Assembly (NCBI RefSeq): GCF_033958435.1
Contig: NC_134144.1
Span: 10,658,010-10,722,009 of the forward strand
Length of the DNA: 64,000 nt
Direction: 5' to 3'
Origin: Carettochelys insculpta
Taxonomy: Eukaryota > Chordata > Testudines > Carettochelyidae
The translations under genes were made by a program, and so were the position numbers. Shown piece after piece: positions 10,086 to 22,087 of the stretch (the stretch's first letter is position 1; each line of letters opens with the position of its first letter). Below the pieces are notes generated by a model that was not told the DNA's origin, searched no databases, and saw only the letters and a program-made list of their open reading frames with translations.

Positions 10086-10140
10086 GTACATTTTTTGTTT
10101 TAATTGATGTACAAGTTAATACAGCTAGTGAGGTGAGGAG

Positions 10141-10797
10141 AGCTGCGTCTACACGTGCACGCTACTTCGAAGTAGCGGCACCAACTTCGACGTTAGGCGG
10201 CGAGACGTCGAAGTTGCTAACCTCATGAGGAGATAGGAATAGCGCCCTACTTCGACGTTGAACGTCGAAGTAGGGACCGTGTAGACGATCCGCGTCCCGC
10301 AACGTCGAAATTGCTGGGTCCTCCATGGCGGCCATCAGCTGGGGGGTTGAGAGATGCTCTCTGTCCAGCCCCTGCGGAGCTCTATGGTCACCGTGGGCAG
10401 CAGCCCTTAGCCCAGGGCTTCTGGCTGCTTCTGCGGCAGCTGGGGATCTATGCTGCAGGCACAGGGTCTGCAACCAGTTGTCAGCTCTGTGGATCTTGTG
10501 TTGTTTAGTGCAACTGTGTCTGGGAGGGGCCCTTTAAGGGAGCGGCTGGCTGTTGAGTCCGCCCTGTGACCCTGTCTGCAGCTGTGCCTGGCATCCCTAT
10601 TTCGATGTGTGCTACTTTGACGTGTAGACGTTCCTTCGCTGCGCCTATTTCGATGTTGGGCTGAGCAACGTCGAAGTTGAACATCGACGTTGCCGGCCCT
10701 GGAGGACGTGTAGACGTTATTCATCGAAATAGACTATTTCGATGTCGCAACATCGAAATAAGCTATTTCGATGTTGGCTGCACGTGTAGACGTAGCC
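10141..10797. mobile_element. TIR DNA transposon, non-autonomous, copy 2
   Basis: This is the close relative of copy 1 (4814-5524) in the same orientation. It starts AGCTGCGTCTACACGTG, has the same internal GC-rich block with 'ggccctttaagggagcgg', and ends CACGTGTAGACGTAGCC. GAG at 10138-10140 is repeated at 10798-10800. A longer GAGGTGA repeat (10130-10136 and 10798-10804) is an alternative duplication call. It sits just after the splice donor of exon 9928-10085. Confidence 0.8.
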
Positions 10798-11335
10798 GAG
10801 GTGAACACTGAAATGTACATTTGAGGGTTCACCTGCTGTCTTGCAGCGAAGATACCTATTAGACAAAGAGCGTGTATTCAACCCACTGCTCATACATTAT
10901 CTCACAGAAGAGTATGTTTTGGAGGACATGCATGTGATTATTTGCTTGTTTGTATACTTGATGCTACAGAAGTCTTGATGAATTTAACATTTTAATAAAT
11001 GATTGTGCTTCACTTATGTCACTGACAATTCCAATTTAATCAACTAAATTCTCAGTAGGGCATCAGTCTGTGGCTGGGATTCAAGTTCAGTTTTATCAGT
11101 CTGTCTTTTTATTAGAGAAAAACAGATTAAGAAAAAAACAAAAGACCCTGTAAAACTTGCTTGTGAGCGGAAATACACCTGAATTTCTGTGTGTCTGACA
11201 TCAGTGCCCACTATGGGTGGGAAAAGGCTCAGAATAGAATAACCAGGAGTTGGAAACCTCTTGTTGCACTTTTGTCATTTTTCTGAGCTGTCGTTATCAG
11301 AGTTGGGCATCATAATCCTCTAAATAAAATATAAC

Positions 11336-11436
11336 TTATTCATAGGATTGTAGGCCAGAAGAGAATACTGTGTTTATACAGCCTGGAATTCTGTTTGACA
11401 CGGGCCAGAGGACTTCCCTGAATTAATTCCTAGAAT
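11336..11436 (-). mobile_element. CR1 LINE 3' fragment
   Basis: The + strand reads 'tcataggattgtaggccaga', then 'cctggaattctgtttgacac' and 'ccagaggacttccctgaatt'. This matches the reverse complement of a CR1 3' end as commonly seen in turtles. It is short and decayed. Confidence 0.5.
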
Positions 11437-11599
11437 ATGTGTTTAGAAAAGCTTCCAAAATTCTAAGTAAGATAATGACACAATAAGCAAAATGGACTTT
11501 GTAGGCAGATCTGAGTATTATGCAGCATTAAACTTTTTAGCTTTTATAGCACCAGTGTCTGTACTTATTGATCATTTGAGCCGCATACAATGATCTTCA

Positions 11600-11932
11600 A
11601 AAGTTTGAGAGCCAAACGCACGTGCTCAGGGATTCTGCCCTGTGGCAGGGTAGAGGGACTCAGGTTTTCAGCCACATGCAAGGTACCTGCTGGTGCTTAA
11701 GGCTTCGGCCCTGCTCTAGCTGAAGCCCTGAGGCTAGCAGGTGCCTCCCCCGGGTTAGAATCCCCTGGATTCCCTTCCGACGGGCCAGAAGCCCTTAGCT
11801 TCATCGGCCCACTGCAGGAAAGAAACTCTGAGCTCTCCCACTCTAGTCAGGCAGGTGGAGAAAGGGAGGAGTCACACTTCAACTGTAAAAGAGTCACGGG
11901 TGGCTTGCAAGCTGCAGTTTGGCCACCCCTAT
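11600..11932. repeat. Possible degraded hAT copy
   Basis: The GC-rich stretch contrasts with its flanks and ends 'gcagtttggccacccct', like the right terminus of hAT copies (TTGGCCACCCCTG). A matching left end is not clear. The rest of the last intron (10805-11335 and 11940-12237) contains only T-rich tracts and a short duplicated AAAAGCCAATTA block (about 12051 and 12201). Confidence 0.3.
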
Positions 11933-12237
11933 TTCATAGACTAATGTAAATCAAGCAAGTGTTTATTATTTTGCATTTACACTGAAAAAAAATCAGTTGG
12001 AAAAACTTTAAATTATTATTATAACTCAATTTTTTTCCAACAAGGGCAGGAAAAGCCAATTACTTTTTTCTTTTTTTTTTTTTTTTGTTTTCAATTCTAT
12101 CAAGACTATTTTGGACATTTGTTATAATTTTCCAGGGAAAATCCTATTGGACTTCTTGGGTAGCTGTATTCCTAGGGCCGCAGTGACAAGTGTTTCTGTG
12201 AAAAGCCAATTAACTTCTGCTGTTCGTGTTTCCATAG

Positions 12238-13406
12238 GTAAAAATGGAGACCTCCTCCCTACTACAGAAGAGGCGGAGGAACTGGAACGGGCTCTGCAGG
12301 CTGTAACTTCTCTAGAGTGCCTGAGTACCATTGGAGTACTTACACAGACAGACGGTGTGCCAGTTCAGGAGCTATCAGATAGAGGGATAGGGGTGTTCAC
12401 CGCAGGTGCTGGAGCTCCGGGAATGCAGTCCTTGAGCAGAGAGGTTAATACGGACCTGGGGGAGCTGTTGAATGGGCGTATAGTGCATGATAATTTCTCC
12501 AGTCTGGAGCTGGATGAGAACTTGCTCCGTTCTGCTACCTTGTCTAACCCACCTACGCCCCTGGCAGGGCAGATCCAGGGGCAATTCTCTGCCCCAGCCA
12601 ACGTTGGCCTTACTTCTGCCACTCTGATAAGCCAGAGTGGACTTGGGGAGAGAGCCTTCCCAGGACAGTTTCATGGACTTCATGATGGCAGCCATGCCTC
12701 CCAGAGGCCACACTCTGCCCAGCTGCTGAGCAAGGCAGATAACCTAATCACCTCACGACAGCAATACAGCAGTGACCATTCACACTCCTCACCCCATGGA
12801 AGCCATTACGATAGTGAGCACGTGCCGTCTCCCTACAGCGACCATATTACATCCCCCCATGCCACATCCTATTCCGGTGATAACTTGGCAGCTACCTTCT
12901 CAGCAGAGATGCCCATTATGGCTCAGCACTTGCTCCCCCCACAACTGGAGATGCCACTCAGTGGGGTGGTGAACCCCAGAACTCACTGGGGAAATCTCCC
13001 CGTCAATCTTGGTGACCCCTCTCCGTTTAGCAACCTCCTTGGTGCTGATGGACACCTTCTTTCCACTTCCCTATCCACACCACCAACCACCTCGCACTCA
13101 GAGACCACACAGCCTGCCTTCGCCACTGTGACCCCCAACAGCTCCACGGTGCTTCCGGGGTTACCGCAGACCAGTTTTAGTGGCATGGGTCCCGCCTCTG
13201 CTGAACTCATGGCCTCCACTTCCCCCAAACAGCAACTCCCTCAGTTCAGCACAGCCTTTGGCCATCAGCTGAGCTCACACAGTGGCATTCCTAAGGACCT
13301 GCAGCCCAGCCACAGCTCCATAGCTCCTCCCACAGGCTTCACAGTAACAGGTGCCACAGCGACTAGTACCAATAACGCATCTGCTCCCTTCACCACCTCC
13401 AACTGA
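12238..13406 (+). CDS. INO80D: INO80D last coding exon: Ser/Thr/Pro/His-rich C-terminal tail
   Basis: After the split Gly codon the exon reads K-N-G-D-L-L-P-T-T-E-E-A-E-E-L-E-R and then about 388 residues to the TGA at 13404-13406. The first part is helical-looking (L-E-R-A-L-Q-A-V-T-S-L-E-C-L). The remainder is low complexity and rich in Ser, Thr, Pro, His and Gln, with patches such as S-D-H-S-H-S-S-P-H-G-S-H-Y-D and S-P-Y-S-D-H, ending N-N-A-S-A-P-F-T-T-S-N. This matches the long C-terminal tail of vertebrate INO80D in order and length. The acceptor is TTCCATAG. The same frame stays open about 43 codons into the intron, but those codons are intronic. No frameshift or internal stop is seen, so the gene looks intact. 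Confidence 0.96.
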
Positions 13407-13537
13407 GCTTGTCTGTCTGTATATTTGCAGGCAGATGGGCACCCTGTGTTTTTTTTTTTCCTAACTTTTTTCCTCTTTTTTCTGTCCTCCCCTTCCTTTG
13501 AAGAGGATTTTTTTTTTTTTTCACAGAGGGAGTTAAC

Positions 13538-13543
13538 AATAAA
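13538..13543 (+). terminator. Possible proximal polyadenylation signal
   Basis: AATAAA lies 132 bases after the stop codon. It would give a very short 3'UTR. Support is the hexamer only. Confidence 0.25.
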
Positions 13544-15193
13544 CCTTCAGTACAGATCAGGGTGGCCCCTCAGTGCATTGGTGCTCATTTATTACAGGCA
13601 GGTTCACCATAACCCAACAATTTCCTTAAGGATACAGCATAGTTACTGGATGTAATTGATCTTAGCAGAGGACCTAGAAATGGGATGATACCTCAGATTT
13701 CCAATGTCATTACTATTTCCTAGGGTTCAGATCAGTGCTTTCCATCCCATGAGCATGTCATAATGGGGGCGGTCTCTTGATTTAAATACAAAAAAAAAAT
13801 TGGTAGCATATGGGCATGGAAAGTTGGCTGTCCACTTGGGTTTGGTAACAGTGCACCAAAGCACTCAAGATCATGGTTCAATTGTTCACCTGACAACTTC
13901 TTTAAAATAGTCTTAGGACCTCCTCTGTGGGCGTATATGTATTTTAGGGAAGTGATCGTTCCTTGTTTTCTACTTCTGAGACAACATTGGTTGTGTCCCC
14001 TTCTGACATTTGGTCACTGTTCTTACTGAATGTTTCTTTATTTTAGGTTTATTGAGCAGAGCGGGGATTGACTGATTAGGGCAAATGGGCTCTGTCTGTT
14101 TGTTCAGGGCACTGAGGGTTCTTGCTGTTTCAAAGTTTTAGCCCAGGGAGAAAATATATGAAAATGGCAAGACTGAGATAAATAATGGTCTAGTCATGAA
14201 ACATACAGAATTTCCTGGCAGTGCTGAATTCCTGTGGCATCGTAATGTTGATGGTTTGCCTTTTCAAATGTGGCTTTGTCCAGAACTCTTTGCACAGCAG
14301 GTGTTTCCTAGCCGAAACTGGAAAAATTCTAGCGGTGTGTATCCACGTGCTACCCATTCAAACAAATCTTTGTCAAGCCCCTTCCGCAACTTTCAAATAG
14401 TTGAATTTCTCAAACTGTCGGTTGCTACTGAGGCTGTATTTGTAATAGTGGGTTTGTACAAGGAGCTGTGCAGGTTTTAGGACATGGGTGAGACTAATGC
14501 TCTGTATGCAAAGCTGAATGTATGTGGGAACTGGTGGGTACATATTTGTGGTTACCACTAGCCAAAATCAAACTTACAAGGCTTAATAGTGAACTAAGAA
14601 GTTCCTCCTATCTACAACACCTTGTTGCTTTTAGTGCCTGTTTGCTGAAAATGGTTGTAAATCTCCTTGGTCATAACGTCAGCTCCCTATCAAGGCAGTG
14701 GACTCCTCTTATATCCATTTCTTCCCTAAAAGAGTAACACCAAAACTGAAAATAACTTGCATGAATCAGATCCCTCTTCTTCTTCCCCTCCCCAAAAGAG
14801 AATGTGCTTGTGGAAATTCTGATTTGATTTTTTTTTTTTATCAAGATCTAACTAGCCACTATGTGAAAGTAATTCCGACCAGATTGCTATAAAAGTCTCC
14901 ACTGTTTGGTTTTTTTCAAAGATGCGTATGAGAAAAAGCAAGAAGTAAAGCAAATTTCTCTCAGCAAGAGATCAGCTGAACTGAGTTCAGTTATTGCCTA
15001 GTACGTGGAGAGTAATGTAACTTCCCTCAGTATATGTATTCTGTTTATGCTAGTGATGATGGGACTCAAACCTTCTGCTCCCAGACTTCCTGAGGGTAGA
15101 GCATGAGATCTGCATCCCAGCTTCCTGGGTGCAGCCTATCTCAGGTTTGTATCCCACTATCTATAGCCATTGTCCTGTTTTTGTTTGTAACAA

Positions 15194-15199
15194 AATAAA
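15194..15199 (+). terminator. Possible alternative polyadenylation signal
   Basis: AATAAA lies about 1.8 kb after the stop, with a moderately GU-rich stretch downstream. It is a candidate for an intermediate 3'UTR isoform. Confidence 0.25.
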
Positions 15200-15768
15200 C
15201 CCTATGGATACATCCCTTGCTAAAATTGCAAGTATGTGTGGCTGGAGCGGGAAACATTTATTCCGAAGCGTGGTCTAAGTTTGTGTCTGTGGCCTACATG
15301 TTTTCAAACCATGTCATAAGTCGAAATGGGACTTACGAAACCCTACTATATTGCCTGACTGACTGAGGAATGTCCACTTGATATTGTGAAATGAGGAAAA
15401 GCTGATAGAATGTTTGTTTGTTTTTTGCTTTATTTTTTTATACTGTCCTCTGCTTCCCTCCTGCCCTATGCTGGTGAGGAGAGACAAGTTTGATTTGCAT
15501 TATTTTCCATTATGTTAATATATCTTCTTTAGCGTATTGAGATGATTGAAAAAGAAGAGGTGAACTAGCTTGCCAAATGGGAAAATGATCAATTATTAAA
15601 TCTACCAGTATTAAATATCATGTGACAAGATGTTCTGCAAATTAGTTTGAAGATTTTGATTACGAAATCCTTCTCGAGATCACCAAAATTTGTAGTGCAA
15701 CAGCTGCTTGTTCTCTTGTTCCAACACCTTTCATCATGTCTCCTTACCTACCACTAGACAAACTGCTT

Positions 15769-15878
15769 GAGCCAAATTTCTGACCTCCGTTACATCAGTG
15801 TAAACCTTGGATTAATTCTTTTAGCCAGCTGAGTTACTCTGGATTCACACCAGTGTAATTCAGAACAGAATTTGGCTC
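15769..15878. repeat. Small palindromic repeat in the 3'UTR
   Basis: It begins GAGCCAAATTT and ends AATTTGGCTC. Inverted blocks TTACATCAGTGTAAA and TTCACACCAGTGTAATT lie inside, so the RNA could fold into a long imperfect hairpin. It belongs to a dispersed amniote fold-back family. A decayed relative is at about 32408-32510. Confidence 0.55.
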
Positions 15879-18800
15879 TTAATCTGCAAATTTGCATAGG
15901 CTGGGGTTTTTCAAGATGCCCACAAGAATGTAAGTGCATGATTCCATAAAGGCAGCAGGAAATCAGATTCCATAAGGCAGCTTTGGAAGTTTCCACCTTC
16001 CAAAGGTCTCAGCTTTATGGAACTGGAGGGGATTTTTCCTAAACATTGTCTGAATAACGTTTTTCTTGAGCAGTTTGAGTTTGCAGTAAAGGTGCACTAC
16101 TCTAAAAAAAAGGTTTCCCATCAGATGGGTATTAGAAAAAGACTTCCTATCTCCTTTCCAGTACAGTGGTTTGAAATGGTCAGGACTGATGCCGGTTGTA
16201 GCTACTCCACATCTAATTGAAGTATAACTAACTTAACAAAGTTACATCCTCTTAAGCAGTTCAGATTTTAGGTCCAAATTCTTCAATGAGCACTGTGTAG
16301 GATCCCTATAGCTATGTAAACCCAACGGAGTTCACCAGGAGTCTGCCCTCACAGAGTTCGGTGCAATGTAGTGGGAAGAGTAGTGGACACAAAGATGACA
16401 AGTAGTTGTACAACTACACGCTTTGTTCCTCTCCCACCAGGAAATATAGTTATTCCGTGAGCGATTTGTCTTGGTTTGTAGGGCCATTGGTACGGTTCTC
16501 ATCGAGGCGGTCTTAGAAAGGGTGTTTTTTTCCCCCTGTAATACAGCAATTAGCACTACTTATCCTTTCACCAAAGAGTCAGAGTAGCAATTCCAATCCG
16601 TTTGTTGAAAGGATCTCTTCTGCCTCTTATACATACAATGAATAGACGAACCCTAAAATACAAAAGATGGTGTTTTTTAAAGAATTGGAAGACGTTTGAC
16701 AGGGAAGTTTAGGAGCAATAATGTAATGTCAGGTGGTCTTAGCCCAGAGGAGTAAGAATTGGCAGAGATTATACTCTTAATAAAGATTAATTTTGCTTCG
16801 ATAGTTTATGGAGGCTCTTGAGGGACAGCATGATGCTGGCTTGGTTTATAAACCAGTTATGCTTAAAACATATATTACATACTATGAAAATGTTCCTGTA
16901 CCATTCAGTTTATTAGCATTGGCATAAGCAAACTCAGCTCCCATTGACTCTTTAACAGGAAAGAGGGATGAAATTAAAGGCCATATTGGGTCCATTGGCT
17001 TTACTAGTTGCTATATGTTGAAAATCTTTGAAAATGTATCATCTCTACCTTCCCTTTGATCAAGACACTTATTTGTTTCCTTGCCACAGTTGATTGCACA
17101 TTTCAGCAATGAATAGTTATTCAAAAATAACGTACTGCTATTCTGCTTGCCCTGATGTGTCCTGGACTATGCAATAGAAGGACTTTCCAGTTTCATTTAA
17201 AAGGGTAATGGAAAAAAGGACTGTTTTCTTAAGCAATTTAAGGTTCTCATTTCTAGGGTGCCTCCTTCACTAAGACGTTTATAATCTGTGAGCAAACATT
17301 GGAGGTGAGATTGCAAGTGCAAGAAATATTTTTGTTGTGAGGAATGTATGTTTGCTCTTCAGTGGGTAGGCAGTGGAAGTTACTTCTTTAAAAAAGTTAA
17401 CTTCATTGTAAGCTATATTACTTATTTCATGAATTGCTTTCTCTGGAGATCATGAGCCTAATATTTAGACACTGCGAGGTCAGATTTTCAACTGGGGTCA
17501 ATAAGTGTGGCTATATCAGCTTCAGTGGAGCTATGCTAATTTGCCAGTGTTAAGGCTCAGGCCACAAGTCTAATCAAGAGCATGGAACAGAGTTTAATTT
17601 GCTAACGCTTTCTGTGACAGCTATAATTCCCTGCTGGAAACTAAGTTCACCAAGGAGGAAGAAAATTTAATCCTTTGATGGTGTGCCTTCACTGCAAAAT
17701 TAACATAGGTGTTTGGCATCCTATTCTAGGCCCTTGTGTTAGTATAAACTGGGTGTGAGCAGCCAGACTGGGTGTGAGCAGTCATTCTGCACTCCTGTGT
17801 GTGTCTCGCTAGAATGTCTGGGGGCATTGCCAGTGGTGCTGCAGTAAGCTGAACTGTCCTTATTCTGTCCCAGGGAATTGTGGGAGAACTTGTCTGTCCC
17901 CATGGACACAGGCTCTAACACACACACACAGCTGTGGCCGTATATTTTTGGGTGTGAACAGGAGTTGGAGCAACATCCGAATAAGAACGTTGGCTAATTC
18001 TACAGTGAAGACTTATTCTGCAGTAGTTGAGTGTGTCTTTGGTCTGATTTTCCTCTTCTGCAGTAGGTTTTATCAAAGGGTGTGTTTCTCTACTTGTCAG
18101 TGAAGGAGCCTTTAATGCAGGCCTGAGACAAACTGGATGAGCCTAGATCAGATGTGGACTCAGGTTGCTGAGGCCCATGTTGGTGGAAGTATATTTAACT
18201 GAAAGATTAGATTCAAGCTGCTTGCCCTCAGAACCTCCTCATACAGCTCTTTAACTTGGCTGGGGGCAGCTGGGTGTCCTTGGGTGCTCCACTTGTCTCC
18301 TCGAATTTCATCCTCTCTTTCAAATGCTTTTCACCATCTTTGACTCTCCTTCACCACCACGCAGGCACAAAAATTGCCAGTCATTTAAAACCCTGTGTGA
18401 TTTGAGCAAATATTGTGAGTGTTTATAAGTTTGGCAGGCAGTGCTATAGTGCAATAGAATATCGAGTAAGACTTCACAGAATATTGAGTAAAATGAAAAT
18501 GTCATATGGTATCGTGTGGCATTTCCAGTCATTTGAGAGCTATCTGCTGAGAATACAACTATGGTCACCCTTGAGAAAGAGCTCTGTGCGCACAGGAACA
18601 ATACAAGGAATCTTCTTCCTGTGAGTTCCTTTTATATTAAACGGAGTGGCCAGTAGAAAATTACCTGGGGAAAACTTGCCCAGTTTGATAAAGTGCCCTC
18701 AAGAAGAAACCCACTGAAGTGGTGAGGATTATGGTAATGGGAACACAAAATTCGGATTCATTAGGATTTTTAACCCAGGTCTTTCAGAATTGATTCCTGA

Positions 18801-19354
18801 AGGACTTTGGCTCTATCATAAGATTTAAAAAAAAACAAAAAAAAACAAACCTAGTAAAATATACTGTTTGTGTGAACTAACAAAGCTACCTATTAACTGA
18901 AGAAACCAAACTGCAACCACATACCAAAAGGCAATTCTGCGATCACTGGTGGCTGTGTCTATATGGGAAAAATTATTTGGATTCTCAGGAGTTTTTCCTA
19001 AGAATGTCTATAAAATCTACAGCTCTTTTGGCAGTGTCATGATTCAGTTCTCCCTCTTGTTTTCCCTCCACCTTATTGCAGTTTTACATACTCTAATTTT
19101 GCAGTCATAATGGGACTACAGGGATATGTAGTGAAATAATGAAAGAAAGAAGCAGACTTTGAACTGCAGTTTGGAGGTTTTGGAAAAGTTTCTTCCTTTT
19201 TCATTCCCTAGGTAGCCTGAAGTCTTAAGTCAGCACTTTTCCCCCCTTGATCACATAATTCAGTCTGAAAACTAATTCGATAAAAAAACAAGCTTATTTT
19301 AATACTGTATATACTCAGTGTAGACGAGTGCATTCTTCATTCCCCAGTCCTCAA

Positions 19355-19386
19355 AACACACACACAACCACACACACACACGCACA
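19355..19386 (+). repeat. (CA)n microsatellite
   Basis: An interrupted CA repeat within the putative 3'UTR. Confidence 0.9.
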
Positions 19387-22050
19387 ATTTGTTTGAGTAT
19401 AAATTGGATAAATATGTTGAACTTGGTCTAGTAGAACTGATGTGTTTCCCACCTCCTTTTTTTTGGTGATCTGGTTCCCACTGAGGTAAGCTCTTGGTAG
19501 GTATTGTTCTCACATCTTTCCTGGAAAACTTTGACTGTGATGCAGCTGGCTCTAATGCAGCTGACTGCTACACTATTACATATACTTTGGAGTAGATTGA
19601 TTTACCCTGAAATGACTCTCTAACCTGCATCTTAAAAATACCATTGGTTTCGGTGGAAATAGACCCATTTTGAAGTGATGGACAGTTTGGTTCTCAGTCA
19701 GAATATCTACATCTGTTTAGAAGGGGTTGAACCAGTTTCTCTGAACAGTGATTTTTTTTTTCACTGTACAATTTTGGGTATGTCTCAGGGATTCCTTGTG
19801 GAACTAAGGGCAGTTAACATAAAAAGTAAATAGTTTTAAAGGTAAATAATAATTTAAGGTAGAGCTTCATCTAAGTGAGAGCTCAAGAAAGAGAAATCTT
19901 GTTCAGTTTTGTAGTCTACAGTGTCTGGCTTAGGGACTCTTTCTCTTCTTGGGGTTCTCATCTCAAATTCAACATACAGAATCTTTTCCCATCACGCTCA
20001 GCTTTAAACTTTTATTTAAAGATACCCTTCCCCAATGAGCTTTCAGAATACTTATTGTAGATTTTACGAAAAAAGGTATATTAATTTATGCTATTAACAT
20101 CACCTCATAAATTATAAGTTTTATACTAAAGCTGTATTGAGTGTAATGAATTATGTTGCATATGTGTTTTCAATAGCTATAAAATTATATACAAGGTTTA
20201 TTTGGAAAAACAAAAACTAGTAAAGCACCTTTTTACACTGGATCTTTGCCGTGTCAAGGTGTACAGCTGTTCTTTGCTACCTTGCAGATATATAAAAATA
20301 AAATGGTATCCTGTATCAGCAAAACATAGAACTCTTGTTAACCCAAATATTACTTCTCCTATGATATTTTTGTTACATTCTGCAATAATTTTGTCTGTGG
20401 TTTGTACCTGTAATGATTAGAAGTTTAGTTACAGGGTAAATAGATCAAATTAAAAATTCAACTACTGTAGCTGGAAGTTGTGAACCAAGTTTGCAAGAAT
20501 TTTTTTTTATTTGTAAATGTATTTATTTCCAGTTATGGGAATTGGAATTGGAAAAGACAGAACATTAAATCTCAGAATCCACAGTGTCTTATTCAGGAAC
20601 CGCCCCCCGTGCCCTCCCCCTCCCTTTCCTTATAAAGGAATTCCCACTGTGACTTCTAAATAGAATTAGACTGCTTGTGTGCATGTATGTATCATATACA
20701 CACACAGAAATATGCATTTTGGGGGGTTGTATGTGTGATATGAATGTGTATATTGTACGTAGGTCATAGATTTTGTAAAGAGAAAAGTAGTTGAGAGTTG
20801 ATGGAATGTATTTGTAGCAATGTGATTATTTTGTAGAGGGCTACTGCAGCCTCACTATTGTAAGAGTAACCAAACTCTCTCTGCTACAGAGTCTTCTGTT
20901 ATAAGGCTAACTCTGATATCATGTCAATTTATTTTAATTGAATTTCATTGAACCATGTTAAAATGTCATGAAAATCCCAGGCTCCTAAGACAGCCTTAAA
21001 AATAAAGGAGGTAGGGAGATAGATGCTTAAAGAGCATTCAAAATGGGCAGATTTATATTTAAGGTGGAGAGACACAGGAATTAATATCCATTTTCAAGTT
21101 AAGACCAGGATCTCCCTTTCTCTGACTTAGAATATGTTGCCAGTCAGGCATCCTTACATTTTCAAGACAAAAAGTATGGAAGTAGGGTTGTGTGGTTTTT
21201 TTAAAACTGGTCTCTTTTCTTTCAGGGGTTTCATTTTTAAAGTTACCTGATTTATTTTCCTAGAAGGTTCTATATCTGTTAATTGCAATCTAACAATGGC
21301 TGCTCGGAATTTATAAATTTTATAAAACAAAATGTACTTCCAGTTTGGGAGTTTCATTTGTACTATGAATTTGAAACAATTATGGGCATTAGATTTTTTT
21401 TTTTCATAATTTGAGAGAGAGATTATACGTGTATGAGGATTCTTACCTGAGAGACATAGGAAACCCAAAACGTTCCTATTAATTCTCCTCTCATCCTGAT
21501 ATTCTTCCTTACATCAACCAAGCTGAAGAGAGTAAAATCTTAAATTGTGTGTGTTCTGTTGCTGTTAGTTTGAATAATGAAAATTCTGAAACTTTAAAAA
21601 TCTGTGTTTCAGAACAAAGCTTCCAATGTTAGATATTTCTAATTTGTTTTGACAACTTCTTTCCTTAAAAATAATTGCGATTGCAAATCCAAACCCCTTT
21701 CCAGCTGTTGAACTAAAGTGGTTTGGTTTGTTCTTGTTTTGGTTTTGTTGCATCCCCAGCCTTTCAAATAAGTTATTTTTTTTTCAAATTGTATTTCTTG
21801 TGTATATATACTCCAGCAAACAAAGGGCAGGGCGGTGGAAGTTGTCTGAGGCCTTTTCCTCCTATTAATTGATTATAGTGGGAGTTAACAGCATAAACAA
21901 TTTTATGCATTTATGGGGAAGCATAGAGCCCTCTTGTGTATAATGTATAGAGAGATGTATATGAGCTCTGGGTGGCACTCTGCTGAACGTGGAATTGCCC
22001 TCATGATGTACAGTACATATCTATGAATGCAGCAGATCTAAATCTATATA

Positions 22051-22087
22051 TACATACATACATACATACATACATACATACATACAT
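22051..22087 (+). repeat. (TACA)n microsatellite
   Basis: About nine tandem TACA units follow a TATATA stretch, inside the putative 3'UTR. Confidence 0.95.

Noticed and set aside
12111..12237. Open frame running from the last intron into the last INO80D exon, with an ATG at 12111
   Set aside because: The acceptor TTCCATAG at 12230-12237 and the Gly codon joined from the previous exon explain the boundary. The upstream 42 codons resemble no part of INO80D.
22051..22087. TACA tandem repeat considered as a structured array
   Set aside because: It is a plain tetranucleotide microsatellite without spacers.
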